This document shows, one piece after another, positions 22,424 to 35,579 of a stretch of 64,000 bases of DNA (the stretch's first letter is position 1; each line of letters starts with the position of its first letter). Made by a program: the position numbers and the translations under genes. The DNA is from Pinus tabuliformis. Taxonomy: Eukaryota; Streptophyta; Pinopsida; Pinales; Pinaceae. The stretch is from contig CM062819.1 of the NCBI GenBank assembly GCA_031772625.1, forward strand, positions 1,230,299,070-1,230,363,069. Direction: 5' to 3'. A model generated the notes under the pieces. The model made no database searches. It saw only the letters and a program-made list of their open reading frames with translations, and was not told the origin of the DNA.

Positions 22424-25400
22424 ATGCCCCGAGGAAAGAAAATGCAAACACCTAGCAAGGAACCTGAAAGCTCTAGCATGACTCATGAAGAAGAGGAAGA
22501 AATGCTACATGATATATCAAAATTACAAGAACAAGTGCAACAAATGTCACGCTCACAAAAGCTAACAAAAGCTAAGATAAATGGCATGGAATCTAATATA
22601 AAGGGCGTGGAAGCTAAGATGGATGATTGGAAGACAGATTTGAAGACAGACATGGAAGAATTGAAGATATATTTGAACACAAACTTGAAGACAGGCATGA
22701 CAGATATGAAGACAGATTTGACAAATTTTCTACAAGAAATACTTACTAATGTTGAAAAGGTAGTAAAGGAAACTCATGATGCGAACAAAAGAAACGTTAA
22801 TCATGATATCATAGACTCTAATGTTGGATCGAAGACCCCCCATATTCCAAAAGTCAATATGAGAAAGTTTGATGGCAAGGATCCCGCAACATGGATATTA
22901 CAGATGGAGCAATTTTTCGATCTCAATAATGTGCAAAACACACAAAAGGTACGTATGGAAACTTTATATTTGGAACCAAATCAGTTTGTATGGTATCAAT
23001 GGCTTTGCTCTCGTAAACAATTTATCACTTGGGAAATTTTTATGGAAGAATTGATAGCACATTATGAGGATACAAAAAGCAACACTTTTTTTAGCCAATT
23101 GATAAGTCTCAAACAAAAGGGTTCAATAATGGAGCACATTGAGGAGTTCCAAAAATTGAACATAAGGGTAAAAGATATTCCAGAGGAGCATAGGATTGAT
23201 GTGTTCATAGGGTCTTTAAAGGATAATATCCAACATGATGTTCACCTTTGGGAACCTGATTCATTAGAGAAGGCATTCAGGTTAGCAAGAAAAATGGAAA
23301 GAAAAATTATGGCAACCAGGAAGCATACCACTCACAACTATAAAGACGGAAGTGTTGTTGCCCCTAGTCTTCCACAACCTATAAGGTTGACACCACAACA
23401 ATTGGAAGAAAAAAGAGCAAAAGGGCTTTGTTACAGTTGTGATAGCAAATACACTAAAGGTCATAAGTGTGCTGAGAAGAAATTATTCTACATAGATTGT
23501 GAAGAGGAAGAAGAAAAGGAGCAAGAAAGGTCAAAAGAAGAGGATATACTCCAGGAAAAAAGCCTAGATGAAGAACAAATAAATCCGACCATATCTTGTA
23601 ATGCATTGGCGGGAATTACCACTCCTCAAACCATCAAGATAGAAGGACAAATCAAGAAGAAAAAGGTAATAGTGTTGATTGATTCAGGAAGCACCCACAA
23701 TTTTATTCATTGTAAGGTAGCAAAAGAATTGAATTGCTTCCTATATCCAACACCAGAGTGTCAAGTGATGGTTGCAAATGGAGGAACAATAAATTGCTCT
23801 GGAAAGTGCCATAATATCAAGCTATCCATGGGAGAATATGTATTGACTAGCCCAATGCTTTCCATTCCAATGGGAGGTGCTGATGTTGTACTAGGAGTCC
23901 AATGGCTACAATCCTTGGGTACAATAGCTTTTAATTTTCAAGAACCTTTCATCAAATTTTCTACGGAAGGAAAGGAAGTTGAATTAAGGGGTATTGCAGG
24001 GAAACCAGGAAAGATAATCAGCTCTAATAGTATGACAAAGCTTCTAAAAAAGGAGCAAAGAGGTGTAATTGCACAATTATGTTCGCTAGATGTTTCCACA
24101 TCGGAATCATCTATTTCTCCAGATCTCCAAAAAGTCCTGGACAATCATTCCAAGGTATTTGAGACTCCCAAAGGTCTCCCACCTATGCGTGATCATGATC
24201 ATGCTATTCATCTGATTCCAGGAAGTGTTCCTCCAAACATCAGGCCATACAGATATCCGTATGTCCAAAAGAGTGAAATTGAACGTATGGTTGCAGAAAT
24301 GCTAGAGGCTGGTATAATTCAACCGAGTCAAAGTTCTTTCTCTGCTCCAGTAGTATTGGTGCACAAGAAGGATGGATCATGGCGCATGTGTCCGGATTAT
24401 AGGGAGCTCAACAAGCTCACTATTAAAGATAAGTTCCCCATTCCTGTCATTGATGAATTACTGGATGAATTGCATGGATCAATTTACTTCACCAAGTTGG
24501 ATCTTCATTCAGGATATCATCAAATCAGAATGAAGATTGAAGACATTCCGAAAACAGCATTTAGAACTCATGAGGGTCATTATGAATTTTTGGTCATGCC
24601 TTTTGGCCTTACCAATGCACCTTCAACATTTCAAGGTTTGATGAATTCAATTTTCAAACCATTCCTTAGAAAATTTGTGTTAGTATTTTTTGATGATATA
24701 CTAATCTACAACAAGTCTTGGAAGGATCATGTTGAACATGTTGACAGGGTGCTACAACTATTGGAGGAGAAACAATTATATGCAAAAAGATCCAAATGTT
24801 TCTTTGGAGTCCAGGAGGTGGAATATTTGGGTCATATTGTATCTCATGAAGGAGTTAAGGTAGACCCTAGCAAAATTAAAGCCATTAAGGAATGGAAAAT
24901 CCCCACATCCATAAAGCATCTGCGAGGATTTCTTGGGTTGACAGGGTATTATCGCAAGTTTTTTAAGAATTATGGGAGAATAGCAGCACCTCTAACAACA
25001 TTATTGAAGAAAGATGCATTTTCATGGACTCCGGAAGCAACAAAGGCCTTTGAACATCTTAAAGAGGCAATGTGCCAAGCACCGGTCTTAGCTACACCAA
25101 ACTTCACAAAAACCTTTATTGTGGAATGTGATGCTTCAGGAAATGGAATTGGTGTTGTTCTAATGCAAGATGAAAGACCCATTGCTTTTGAAAGTCGTCC
25201 AATCAAGGGAAAGTTTTTAAGCAAAGCTATTTATGAGAAGGAAATGTTGGCAATACTCCATGCACTTAAGAAATGGCGACCCTACCTAATGGGAAGACAC
25301 TTCAAGGTAAAAACAGATCATGATAGCCTTAAATACTTTTTAGAACAAAGATTATCCTCTGAAGAGCAACAAAAGTGGGTCACAAAGATGTTGGGTTATG

Positions 25401-26940
25401 ACTTTGAAATCATCTACAAAAAAGGGAAGCAAAATGTGGTGGCAGATGCACTCTCAAGAAAGGATGAGGATGTGGAAGCATTGTTGTGTGCCATTTCTAT
25501 TATCCAACCAGATTGGATAAACGAAGCAAGGGAGGAATGGAAGAATGACGAAGAAGTGTGGGCACTTATTCGAAAGCTACAACAAGATTCCAGTACGTCT
25601 GATACATTTAGCTGGCAAAATGATTCGTTATGGTACAAAGATCGCTTATACCTCTGTAAGAATTCCCAGCTAAAACAAAAGATTCTTATGGAATTGCACA
25701 CTTCTCCCTTAGGAGGGCACTCAGGATTTTTAAAAACTTACCACAGGGTTAAGAAGGAATTTTTTGGGATGGCCTTAAATCAGATATTCAAAAGTTTGTG
25801 GCGGAATGTTTGGTTTTCCAACAAAATAAAGTTGAAACAATTAAGACACCAGGTCTATTACAACCTTTATCCATTCCAAGCCAACGTTGGGAGGAGGTTT
25901 CAATGGATTTTATCACAGGTTTACCCAAGTCTGAGGGAAAGAGTGTCATCATGGTGGTAGTTGACAGACTTACCAAGTATGCACACTTTTGTGCATTATC
26001 ACATCCATTTAAAGCCAGTACAGTTTCTACTGCATTTATGGAAACAATTCAAAAGCTACATGGAAACCCAAAGATTATTGTAAGTGACAGAGATCCCATT
26101 TTCACTGGAAATTTTTGGACAGAATTATTTTCTTGTCTTGGTACTCAGTTAGCTCATAGCTCATCTTATCATCCTCAATCTGATGGGCAAACTGAGATAG
26201 TAAACAAATGTTTGGAAGGATATCTTCGTTGCTTTGTATCTGATAAACAGACACAATGGGTCAAATGGTTGCCTCTGGCTGAATGGTGGTATAACACTTC
26301 CTTCCATACAGCAACAAAAATGACCCCATTTATGGCACTTTATGGGTATCAACCACCATCCATCACATCATATTTAAGAGAAAATTCTAAGGTTCAGGCA
26401 GTGGAACATCACATCGAACATCAACAACAAGTCCTCCAACTCTTAAAGGATAACCTCGTGTTGGCACAAAATAGAATGAAACAACAGGCAGATCAACATC
26501 GCAGTGAAAGAAGTTTTGATGTAGGTGATTGGGTATTCCTACGGCTACAACCATATAAGCAAATGTCCCTCAAGCAAGCTAAGAAGGATAATAAATTATC
26601 ACCAAAGTATTATGGTCCGTACAAGGTGTTGCAAAATATTGGTACTATGGCATACAAATTGGAGCTTCCTGCAGCTTCTCGATTGCACCCAGTTTTCCAT
26701 GTTTCATGTTTAAAGAAGGTTATAGGCGACAAGCTCCCAATTCAAACAATATTGCCAGAACTTGATGAGGAAGGAAAAATTATATTGGAACCGGAAGCAG
26801 TCATAGAAACAAGAACTCGACAGCTACGAAATCGATCAATTTCAGAGTATCTTATCAAGTGGAAGAACTTATCTGCTGAAGATTCCACATGGGAGGATGA
26901 GAATTTTATGCAGAAGTATCCAAAACTACTCAAGCGTTGA
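22424..26940 (+). pseudogene. gag-pol: Chromovirus 1 gag-pol, one frameshift
   Basis: The frame opens at ATG 22424 and runs to 25960. The true reading continues in the frame of 25798-26940. The break is a T run at 25760-25765 (six T; copy 2 has seven), so one T was lost. Domain order: N-terminal coiled coil (residues about 20-110); gag core (to about 300); zinc knuckle CYSCDSKYTKGHKC (about 337); protease VLIDSGSTHNFI (about 415); RT with VFFDDILIY (about 754); RNase H ECDASG (about 900). Integrase follows across the shift, with MDFITGLP, VSDRDPIF and NGQ-type YHPQSDGQTEIVN. A chromodomain (YLIKWKNLSAEDSTWED) ends the protein. Such chromodomains are known to guide integration to particular chromatin. 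All catalytic motifs are present, and I see no stop other than the one caused by the shift. Confidence 0.95.
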
Positions 26941-26952
26941 GGACAACAATTT

Positions 26953-26969
26953 TTTGAAGGCGAGGGGCA
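26953..26969 (+). promoter_or_regulatory. Chromovirus 1 polypurine tract
   Basis: Purine-rich GAAGGCGAGGGGCA directly before the 3' LTR; the plus-strand primer site. Confidence 0.8.
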
Positions 26970-27302
26970 TGTTGGGTCCCTATAATACTAGTGATTACCC
27001 CATTACTATTGTAGTTATACCCTTTATTAATATTTTTGTGCCCCTATTGCCCCCATATTGTTATTACTGTGCCCCATAGAATCCCTCTATTGTTATTTTT
27101 GTGGCTTTATATTATTATTGTTAGGTCGGCTGGATTATTTTGTGACTCCTTAGACTCCTATATATAGAAAGGAGGTTTTTTCATTTGAATCATCCAAGAA
27201 TTGTTCATTTATGTAATGTAAAGGAGGTTTCCCCCTCGAAGAGGCTGAATTCTAAGGCGTTGATATATCTTTTCTATCTTTTCTTGAGCTGGTTTCATAA
27301 CA
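26970..27302 (+). repeat. Chromovirus 1 3' LTR
   Basis: 333 bp, TGTTGGG...CATAACA. About seven substitutions and one single-base indel against the 5' LTR. Confidence 0.95.
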
Positions 27303-27478
27303 GCCCCCCATTAACTCACAATGAAACATGGGGCCCCGAAATGAATGTGGATCATCAATCTAGCCATCCCAAAATTGTGCCATCTAAGGTAGCTTTCTTG
27401 TTACAAAGGTCTAGAAGATTGATCCGATGAGCAATGGTTCATCCCTTTAGTTGATGGCCCTGATAGATGGAAATTTTT

Positions 27479-27480
<2 letters not shown>
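27303..27480. repeat. Module R unit 1, right part
   Basis: Resumes the module after the chromovirus. It matches 27846-28018 (CCATTAACTCAC-ATGAAAC, then ATTGTGCCATCTAAGGTA, then GGCCCTGATAGATGGAAATTT). Confidence 0.85.

Positions 27481-27528
<48 letters not shown>
27481..27528. repeat. (TA)n microsatellite
   Basis: About 24 TA units separating the two module R units. Confidence 0.95.
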
Positions 27529-27531
<3 letters not shown>

Positions 27532-28018
27532 AGGTCCAAAAGTATGAATTATGAAGAACAGCCATAGCTACAAAATGCAATTGAAAATGGATCCCCTTAT
27601 CCATGACTTTATGATTAATTCTTTGATTCCATGTTATATCTAATTCTAGGTTCCCAAAATCTAGATTCAGTTTAACACCATCGGTTTCCCATTTTGAAAC
27701 CACCCCCTCACCCATTAACCCATGACGGACCAAGGGGTGCCCCAAGGTGAATGTAGGCCATTGATCAAGTCCTTATTCCAATCACACCATCACAAGGTGG
27801 ATCCATTTTAACATGCGACCTACAACGGGAATCTTACATCAGAACCCCCGCCGCCCCCCCCACCCATTAACTCACTATGAAACAGGGGCCCTGAAATGAA
27901 CGTGGACCATCAATATATCCATCCTGAAATTGTGCCATCTAAGGTATCTTACTTGTTACAAAGGGATAAAATATTGATCCTATGAGAAATGGGTGGCCCT
28001 GATAGATGGAAATTTATA
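27529..28018. repeat. Module R unit 2, uninterrupted
   Basis: A 490-bp unit that corresponds to 21088-21423 joined to 27303-27480. It shows what unit 1 looked like before the chromovirus inserted. Confidence 0.85.
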
Positions 28019-29460
28019 TGATAATTATTGTCACTGTTAGTGTCGATATCTTCATCCCTCCATCAGGGATCAAAATTCTCTTTTTGCATGCATTTTAGGT
28101 GTCTCATCTGATCAGCTGCATTCCATTAGGTCATGGATCATGTGATGGTAGTGGTTCTTTGTCAATTTCCCTCATGCTTTTTATCTGCTAGCTTATTTTC
28201 ACATGTACAGATCATTTGCGGTCATTTTTATTTCATTTCAGTTGCAAAAGTCATTTTAGGGTTTTCAAGTCTCATTAGGTCTAGGGTTTACCACCATGAT
28301 CCTCAAAAGCTCAATAATAGGCCAGGAGTCACATGAGGATGTTCAATAAGTTCATAAAATCACAAATTTTATTCATGGTTTGCTCCATAAAGGGTTTTTA
28401 CCTCAAAACTCTGTTTTGAGGTAAAAACAGGGTTTTTCCATTTCTTGTACAAATTTTATGTAATTTTATTATTTTCATATGTAATAAAGCATCATCTGTA
28501 GCCCTGGGTCATCTTGCCAAACTCCTGCACTCCAGCTCCTGCAAAAGAGACAAGAAAATCCAAGCATTAGTCCATCAAATGACAAAAAGAGAGCCAAACT
28601 ACAAAATAGGGTTTTTAAGAGCAAAGTGTAAAGGAAAGATTTAGAAAGTGGGTTTTCTAAATTAAAAATTAAATTCAAAAGTATATAAAGGGATCATTTG
28701 TTTTGAAAACTTCATTTGTGTGAAAAGTGAGAGAGAAAAAAGAGAAAATCGTGATTTGAGGTGAAAAGAGGGAAATTGCAGCAAGTTTTGAGATTTCTCT
28801 TGGCCCGGTGCACCTGGGTATTGGCGCGGCACACCTGCCCGGTGCGGTGCACTAGGCGTAGGAATTACAAAGAAATCTAAACATGCGTGACACACCTAGG
28901 TGTTAGCGTGGCACACCAGTTTGCCAAGCCAAAAAATTCATTCAATCGACCTTCTGAAGCTCCAAAATTTTGCAAACACGATTCCTCCAAGTAAGTAAAA
29001 CCTCCTATTTTCCATAGCAAGACATTTTATCATCCTTGATAGTGTTTTGATAGGTGAAAAATAAAACCCTAAATTGTTGCATAGTTGTCTTGCAAAACTG
29101 TCTAGGGTTTATAGATTTTTTGTCATTCTTGCTATTTATAATCCCTTGCATCATTTTCCCATATCCCATTCCTCTCCACTGAATTTCCCTAATTTTATTT
29201 CCCTTTTCCTCTCTCATTTACACTCATCTTACTCCCTTTTTCCCAAACCCTAAGCCCTACACCTAATTCTTGCTATTCCCCAAACCCTAATCTTCATTCC
29301 AAAAACACTATCACTCCCTAATAACCCTACAACCAACATTAATACCTTCCACTCATAAAATCCCACACATCCGTTCCACTCATCAAATACCAAAGAAGAA
29401 AACAATAGTCACCTATTCCTGAAATAAAATCTCTTCATACTCATCATTTTACACCATACA
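28019..29460 (+). other. Sequence upstream of F1, probably its leader or LTR
   Basis: No protein domain seen. Contains a strong hairpin (28394-28428) and a GC-rich patch (about 28797-28925) with repeated GGTGCACC and GGCACACC words. I could not find here a copy of the F1 3' terminal sequence (about 32400-32511), so a 5' LTR is not demonstrated. Confidence 0.4.
28394..28428. repeat. Perfect 16-bp hairpin
   Basis: GTTTTTACCTCAAAAC, loop TCT, then the exact reverse complement. It is AT-rich, with no T run that would make a Pol III terminator. Confidence 0.9.
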
Positions 29461-31152
29461 ATGGCAAATATGCAAACAGATTCGACTTATGAAAGGGATG
29501 AGGAAACCATGAGTGATTCCTCCCAAGAGATTCATGCACTAAGAAAACCACATAAGGGAGGAAAACACATCCAGGAGGAGCCCACCACACTCATAGAGTT
29601 ACTAGCTTGCCCTCTTGCAGTAACATGCTTTAAACATCAGCCTTGCTACCAGTTCTGTGAGATGGTGGAGAGGGTGAAATACCACCATGAACTTGCTAGG
29701 TTATTTTTCCTTCATCTTCACAATGGCTAGGTGAACTTAGCAGGTGTTTCGTTCACTTTGAAACCTAAAACTATAGCTGCAGCAACAACTATTCCAAATG
29801 TGGGTGAGCAGTGGAAAAAAGGATAGCTTGTGGGCAAAGAGCATTATGAGCCTTATATCAAGGCTAGTTATCAAAATAAAATCAGTAGGGTCTTTCATTT
29901 CATATACCTACAGGACACTTATGCTCCAATCATGAAGCTCATTATCAAATACTTCACCTGTGAAGGGAGATTTTCTCACTTGTACACTTATCATGTTAGA
30001 GTATTGATGCATTTCACTAGAGTGAGGATGATTAACCTCCCCTGTTTCATACGTAGAAATATTGATAAAATGGCTACATTGGTGCAAATAAAACCTCTTC
30101 ATCAACAGTTCAACAGCATTTATCACTTTTCATTGATCAAGATTGTTGTTTTGCATCAACTGAGCTTGTCAAATGTTTCATGGGATGCTTTCATTTCACA
30201 TGAGGTTTTCAAAAGCCCTCAAGTGACCCCAACATTATTTCAAGAGGAAGGAGGGCCTTCAAATCAGCAAGAAGTTCATGAGACTCAAACTACAAGTGTG
30301 CCAATATTTGTCACTTATGAAAAGGGCACAAGGAGATTATTTGTAGCTGCTAAAAAAGTACTATCTCCACTTGGGGTGGAAGGGGTCTCGTTTCCTTCAT
30401 CAGACCACAGGCAAATGCTATCTTCACCCGGGGTGAAAGGGGCTTTGCCTTCTTCTTCAGCAAAGCAGGTACAGGATAAAGGGAAGCAACCATTGCATGA
30501 GGAAGGGCCTTCTGAAGGTTAGGAGAGAGATTTTATTTTGATTCAAGAGGAGGATGCTAATTTGGGCTCCCAAAGCTCAAGACTCAAGGAGATCATCAAA
30601 GAACAAGAAGCTGAAATCCATGCCTTATCTCTTAACCTTGAAAGGGCTAAGTGGATCATTAATTACCTTGAGCAATAGAACAAGCAGTTGGAGGATAAAC
30701 AGACAATTATGGAGCTGCAAACCATAAGGGAAAACAAGCAAGCAACAAAAAGGAGGAAAGTCAAATTGACACCGCTTGAGCAAGAGATTGATGCTGACCG
30801 GGAATCTTGGCTAGAGAGGGAAAATATGCACTTGGAGAAGCTACTTGAGAAAGCCAATAAGGAGAAAAATATGTTGCGGCACATGGCTTATCACTATTTG
30901 ACGCGAAACAAAATTTACAAAACTAGGATAAGGTGCCTAAAAGCCAAGTTGAGGAAGACTTTGAGGAGCAAGAAAGAGAAAGATAAGCTTAAGATCTTAG
31001 CTGAAGCCTCATTGGCCCAACATAGTACTTTATGTAGATCACTCATGCTAAATTTCAAGAAATTTTGCAAACTTTTTGGCAATTTTGAATTTTTCAAGGA
31101 AAAAACAGGTTTTTCCAGCAGGTGCGTAGCGCCACCTAGTGCTCGCTTTTGA
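29461..31152 (+). pseudogene. F1 extra-ORF family protein
   Basis: Begins at ATG 29461 and reads in segments 29461-29730, 29830-30522 and 30688-31152, broken by TAG at 29728, near 29824, at 30520 and near 30676. The N-terminal domain carries CYQFCEMVERVKYHHELARLF, then a conserved KYFTCEGRFSHLYTYH with LMHFTRVRMINLPCF. The middle is Ser/Pro-rich. The C-terminal third is Lys/Glu/Leu-rich and looks like coiled coil, with an NLS-like KRRKVK. It shares domain and order with F2 (minus, 63993-62489) and the N-terminal domain with A and E. No gag, protease, RT or integrase is visible within about 1.4 kb on either side. Function unknown. Confidence 0.75.
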
Positions 31153-32511
31153 TAGGGACCTCCTTTGGAGGAAAAATTTTCATTTTTGGATTCCTTATGA
31201 AATTTATGCATGCCTAGAAATTACTAGGAAATTTTGACAAGTTTTGGACCTCCAAAAGGGCCAAAAACACCTCAAAAATGCCCTCTCTGCCACTTTTTGG
31301 CCACACAGGAAGCAGTGTTGGGAGAACTAATTTTTGGAGGGGAAAATGGACACCAAATTCAAAAATTCCACTTGTCCTAGAAATAAGATAGACAAAAATT
31401 TCCAACAAGCCAACTTGGAGCAAATTTGGTGAAGGGGAAGGCCTCCAAATTCAGCTGGGAAAAAGAACTACGCACAGAAAAAGTGGCGCTATGCACAGGA
31501 TGAAAAAGTGCCAATTTTGCTCAAAAACTCTGTTTTTCACCTAGTTTTCTTCTAGTTTGACTTTTTCTTTCTTATGGTCAAATTCATGAGGTGACATGAT
31601 GTAAATTGATTTACTATGATGTAAAAATTATAAAAATTGACTTGATAAGGTAGATACAATAGTTGTAGGTGGTTTAAAGTTGAATGAATCAGTTTCCTAG
31701 GTTTTAGAGGCAAGCTGTTCCACTGCCTATTTTTGTGTTCCTAGTTTAGATATAGTTGAAACCACCCCTCTTCTCTTGGATTTGACCCCTAATGGATAGA
31801 ATAGGTGGTTTGGAGGTCTATATCATGTGTTTTTTTAGTAATTTGTAAGGGTTAGACTCTTGTGAATGCTTTGAGCATTATTATACATCATCTCTACAGT
31901 TTGGCAAGAAAATAGACCAGGGTTTGTAGAATTTTGTGAGATTCTTGTGGAAAAGTGACTTAGTATTGTTTTTCCTTCTATAATTCAAGTTATCATATGT
32001 TTATGCATGCCATTATCTTTCTCTCTTCTGCTTAACTAAATGAATAAAGTATAAAGGTGGAAATCATTGATGTTGCAGTGCTCTACCTTAGGGTTTCATT
32101 GGTTTTACATGTTTTCTACTATTTGAAGATGAATCATGACACATTCATGCCCTCTCCAACTCGTCACTAGTCTCAAGACTCACCATTACACCTAATTTGA
32201 AGTACTAAAGCATTTTCCTACCTCGCCCCACAGAAATCTTTGCAAGACTGAGTTCATTCCCTAGACCCAAAACTTCCTTTCACATTTGATCCAGAAAATC
32301 AATCATTAAATTCAATCAAACTCCTCTGAGCATATACCTAGCCTAAAATTAGTCTTTATATAAGTCATATCAAGCTTTATTGGCCATAATTTCCTGAGAA
32401 TGACAAGGAGAGAGCCCTCTCCCGACCTGGTAGGGCTAGCTACTAGGTTATGCGTGGTTTGATGTTACCTTAGACCTGCCTTTCTCAGCCTAAGGTAGAT
32501 TTAGGCCATAA
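31153..32511 (+). other. F1 3' region, homologous to F2 3' region
   Basis: Matches the minus strand of 62488-61005 over most of its length (for example GTTTTTCACCTAGTT, GATGTAAATTGAT and GGTAGATTTAG near the end). It includes GC-rich words GCGTAGCGCCAC (31125) and GTGGCGCTATGCAC (31480). A TATA-like TTTATATAAG lies at 32357. Probably 3' UTR plus a terminal repeat; the exact terminus is near 32511. Confidence 0.6.
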
Positions 32512-34000
32512 AAGTCACTACTTCATCACCTCCACCCATTCCATGTTACATTGCACTTTGGTTATGGTGGTGAGTGTTGGGTGGTGGGCAATGGCATGGC
32601 TACGCACTAGAACAACATATGGGTTAGCCTACTATTTCACTGGTGCACCCATACAACATACCTAAACTATCCATCAATAGGTGGCGGGTAGTGGTAAGGT
32701 CACATGGTGCCCATGTGCCTCCATGTCACTTGAAAAGTCATTATAAAGGGTCTCGCCTCCACATAGAGATCATGTCACCCGAGGTTTTCACTACCCATGA
32801 TGTTCAATGATGATCAAAGGAAAGGGGTAGTGAGCATTGGACAATGTTAAGGCTCCACATGGCCTAGCCATGTCAACACAAGGCTCAAGACCCATGGGTC
32901 CTTCTCCATCATGTTTTGTAACCATTTTATGTTATATTTGGTTCATAGGAAATCTTGGAGTTCCCTTTTCACTCTTCAACAATCCCAAGCCTCTATATAT
33001 CTGAATCCACACTTGAAAAATGTATCTGTTTTGGGACCCACAAAATGAAATCTGTATCACCAACAATTTTATCTAGCATATATCAAAAACTCCACAGGGG
33101 TGTGCACCTTTACCACTTTTGAATCCCAAATTTCTAGATCTCTAGCTCCTCCAAACTTAATCTAGAACCAGATGTATATGGGCCTTCTCATATCTTCTTA
33201 AGCTCGCTCACCTCTAGATGCTTTGAATCTTGGATGCAACTACATTTTGATTGGGAAATATTGTCCATACGTAAAAGGAAATATATCTTGTTTATCTAGA
33301 TTCATGGATTCACTGAACTTGTTGAAAAACACTAAGGCGAAGGAAGAGAGAAAAAATATAGGAATTTTATGAAGATTTCTTAAGTCTAGAGAATTTTCCC
33401 AAGATGAAAATTTTTATGATAGAGATAGCCAAGACCCAAACAATTCCCTCCAATGGGTAACAAGCCTGCAACTCAAGCCTTAGGATTTATCATGTGTTTT
33501 CTCAAGATGGTGAATTGTGATTAAATAATTCAAAAGTATCATTCAGGCAATAGTAACAAGGAAACATTGCATGAATTTACCTTTTTCAACTATTTTTCAT
33601 CATATATGAACTTGTCATTGCAGCCACATAGGCATTCAACTACAAGCATATAGATAACTAATAACTCATAAACAGATTTTAAAATATAAGGTGCTAACAG
33701 CCATTGAAAACATAATATCCAAAATAATTAGCAATAATAGTAATAAACATCATTTAAACATCCTCACATGAATATGCATGACTATAATAACTTTTATCAT
33801 CAGAGTAAGGATAACAACCAAAAAAATTGAATATAAACCATTTTATACTTATCTGAATGAATTGAAATAGTTGGAAACTAAAGGAGGGACTTCGAATCTC
33901 CACCTAAGCATGGGCCAATTAAACTACAATCTTTCTTGTAGCTAATAGCCCTTAAGCCAAATCCAAAGTATGAGGGGATGCTTGTTCAAGAGAATCGTAC
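32512..34000. other. Unassigned intergenic sequence
   Basis: No coding frame, LTR pair or repeat recognised. A weak tRNA-like stretch at about 33889-33940 was not convincing. Confidence 0.4.
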
Positions 34001-34882
34001 CAAGGGTAGGGTCACATACATAGGAGGTGGAGTCAATTGTCCAAGTCACTTACCTAATTCCTCTAGAAGTAAGCGCCACAGAAACCCCCTCACTTCTCTA
34101 AACTCAATCATAGGGATTGAACCCAAGGTCAAATCTAGATCGGTATTTTTTCTTGATTGTTGTAGCTCCTTTCTTTTTCTCTGTCAAACTTTTGTTTTAC
34201 CATCACACTTCTCTCCTCTGTGACTCCTCTCATTCTCCACAAGCTACCTTAGAGAGTGTCTCCACCCCTTCTTCAACTCATAATTTATTCTTATTATTCA
34301 TTAATGGATCGATGTCCATCTTCTTCTTCTCTACTCATCTCTATTCTACACTGTCTATTTTTACATATTGTTTATTCCCTTTAATCCATTCACATAATTT
34401 CATTTGTCAGGTGGTGGTTTATTCCACTATACCACCTCCACCCTCTTCAGGTGAGGGCACCATCTCCACTTCCCCACTTTGTCTTCCTGGATTTCCTTCC
34501 CTTTGTCTTAATCTACAAGAAGGAAAAGGGATGGTGTTATCCCCCCCATGCTACCAACTCTACAACCCTTAATTCCTATCATGAAAGGTTGGTGGTTGGT
34601 TAGAGAAATTTGAAAGCGTTAAATTTTATTGGTATGGGTCTACCCAACATGCACATCACTGGGAATCAACATGCATGCCACAAGAAACCAATAAGCATGC
34701 AATGGGAAACCCACTCAGATCCTTGGATATATGACCCTTTTTCCAGGATATCCAATTAAAATTCACATTTAATTTATTTGATGTTTACAACATAATGTCT
34801 CATTCATCCATGACTTCCATGCTTGCACTACATAGTCTTAATTTCAAAAATACAAAAAAAGGGTAATGTGAGGGATGTTACA
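34001..34882 (-). repeat. Probable LTR end (minus), inner boundary unknown
   Basis: On the minus strand TGTAACATCCCTCACATTACC starts at 34882. It is preceded by purine-rich GTGGTTGGGGCT, the usual tract-then-TG layout of a gypsy 3' LTR. I cannot place the other end (34001 is only a guess) or find a partner. Confidence 0.35.
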
Positions 34883-35246
34883 AGCCCCAACCACTTAAAG
34901 GAACACCATCCTCGGTGTTATATAAATAGATAAATGAAAAAAAATATGAGCTTTATACTCTTACATCAACAACATCTTCCATGTTATGAATTGTCATGTC
35001 GAGCCATGGCACTCATTGTCTTCAAGGCTTTCATTAGAAACAATCTCATTTCAATGCTTCCTAGGACAAACACAATGCATTTTTTATCCCAATGAGCATC
35101 CACATGACTCCTTAAAAACCAATTTACTAAATTTTTCTCTTCCTTGTAGTCACACAACTTCCAAGTTCAAGTACCCCCTTCTCTACGTCCCTAGTCTCTT
35201 GGGCGATTCATTCCTTGGAAAGGCTTCCTTGTGTTGGTAAACTCAA
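34883..35246. other. Flank of chromovirus copy 2
   Basis: No recognisable coding content. It ends with CTCAA, the left copy of the target duplication. Confidence 0.5.
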
Positions 35247-35579
35247 TGTTGGGTCCCTATAATACTAGTGATTACCCCATTACTATTGTAGTTGTATCCC
35301 TTATTAATATTGTTGTGCCCCTATTGCCCCCATATTGTTATTACTGTGCCCCATAGAATCCCTCTATTGTTATTTTTGTGGCTTTATATTATTATTGTTC
35401 GGTCGGCTGGGTTATATTGTGACTCCTTAGACTCCTATATATAGAAAGGAGGTTTTTTCATTTGAATCATCGAAAAATTGATCATTTATGTAATGTAAAG
35501 GAGGTTGCCCCCTTGAAGAGGCTGAATTCTAAGGCGTGGATCTCTCTTTTCTATCTTTTTGTGAGCTGGTTTCATAACA
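35247..35579 (+). repeat. Chromovirus 2 5' LTR
   Basis: TGTTGGGTCCC...TTTCATAACA, followed by a primer site at 35582 (TGGTATCAGAGG). Confidence 0.95.

Larger units (their letters stand above)
21424..27302 (+). mobile_element. Chromovirus copy 1 (Ty3/gypsy), full length
   Basis: A 5,879-bp element with two LTRs, an initiator-Met primer site, one gag-pol frame and a C-terminal chromodomain. The flanks are GCCCT on the left and GCCCC on the right, a 5-bp target duplication with one mismatch. LTRs differ at about 8 of 333 positions by my count. Small size, short LTRs and a fused gag-pol fit the chromovirus clade; I do not assign a lineage. Confidence 0.95.

Noticed and set aside
29005-29217. Small frames before F1 as host exons
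   Set aside because: No domain, no clear splice sites, low complexity; insufficient to call a gene.
33889-33940. Possible tRNA-like or second SINE
   Set aside because: The T-arm-like part is imperfect and no clear box A at correct spacing.
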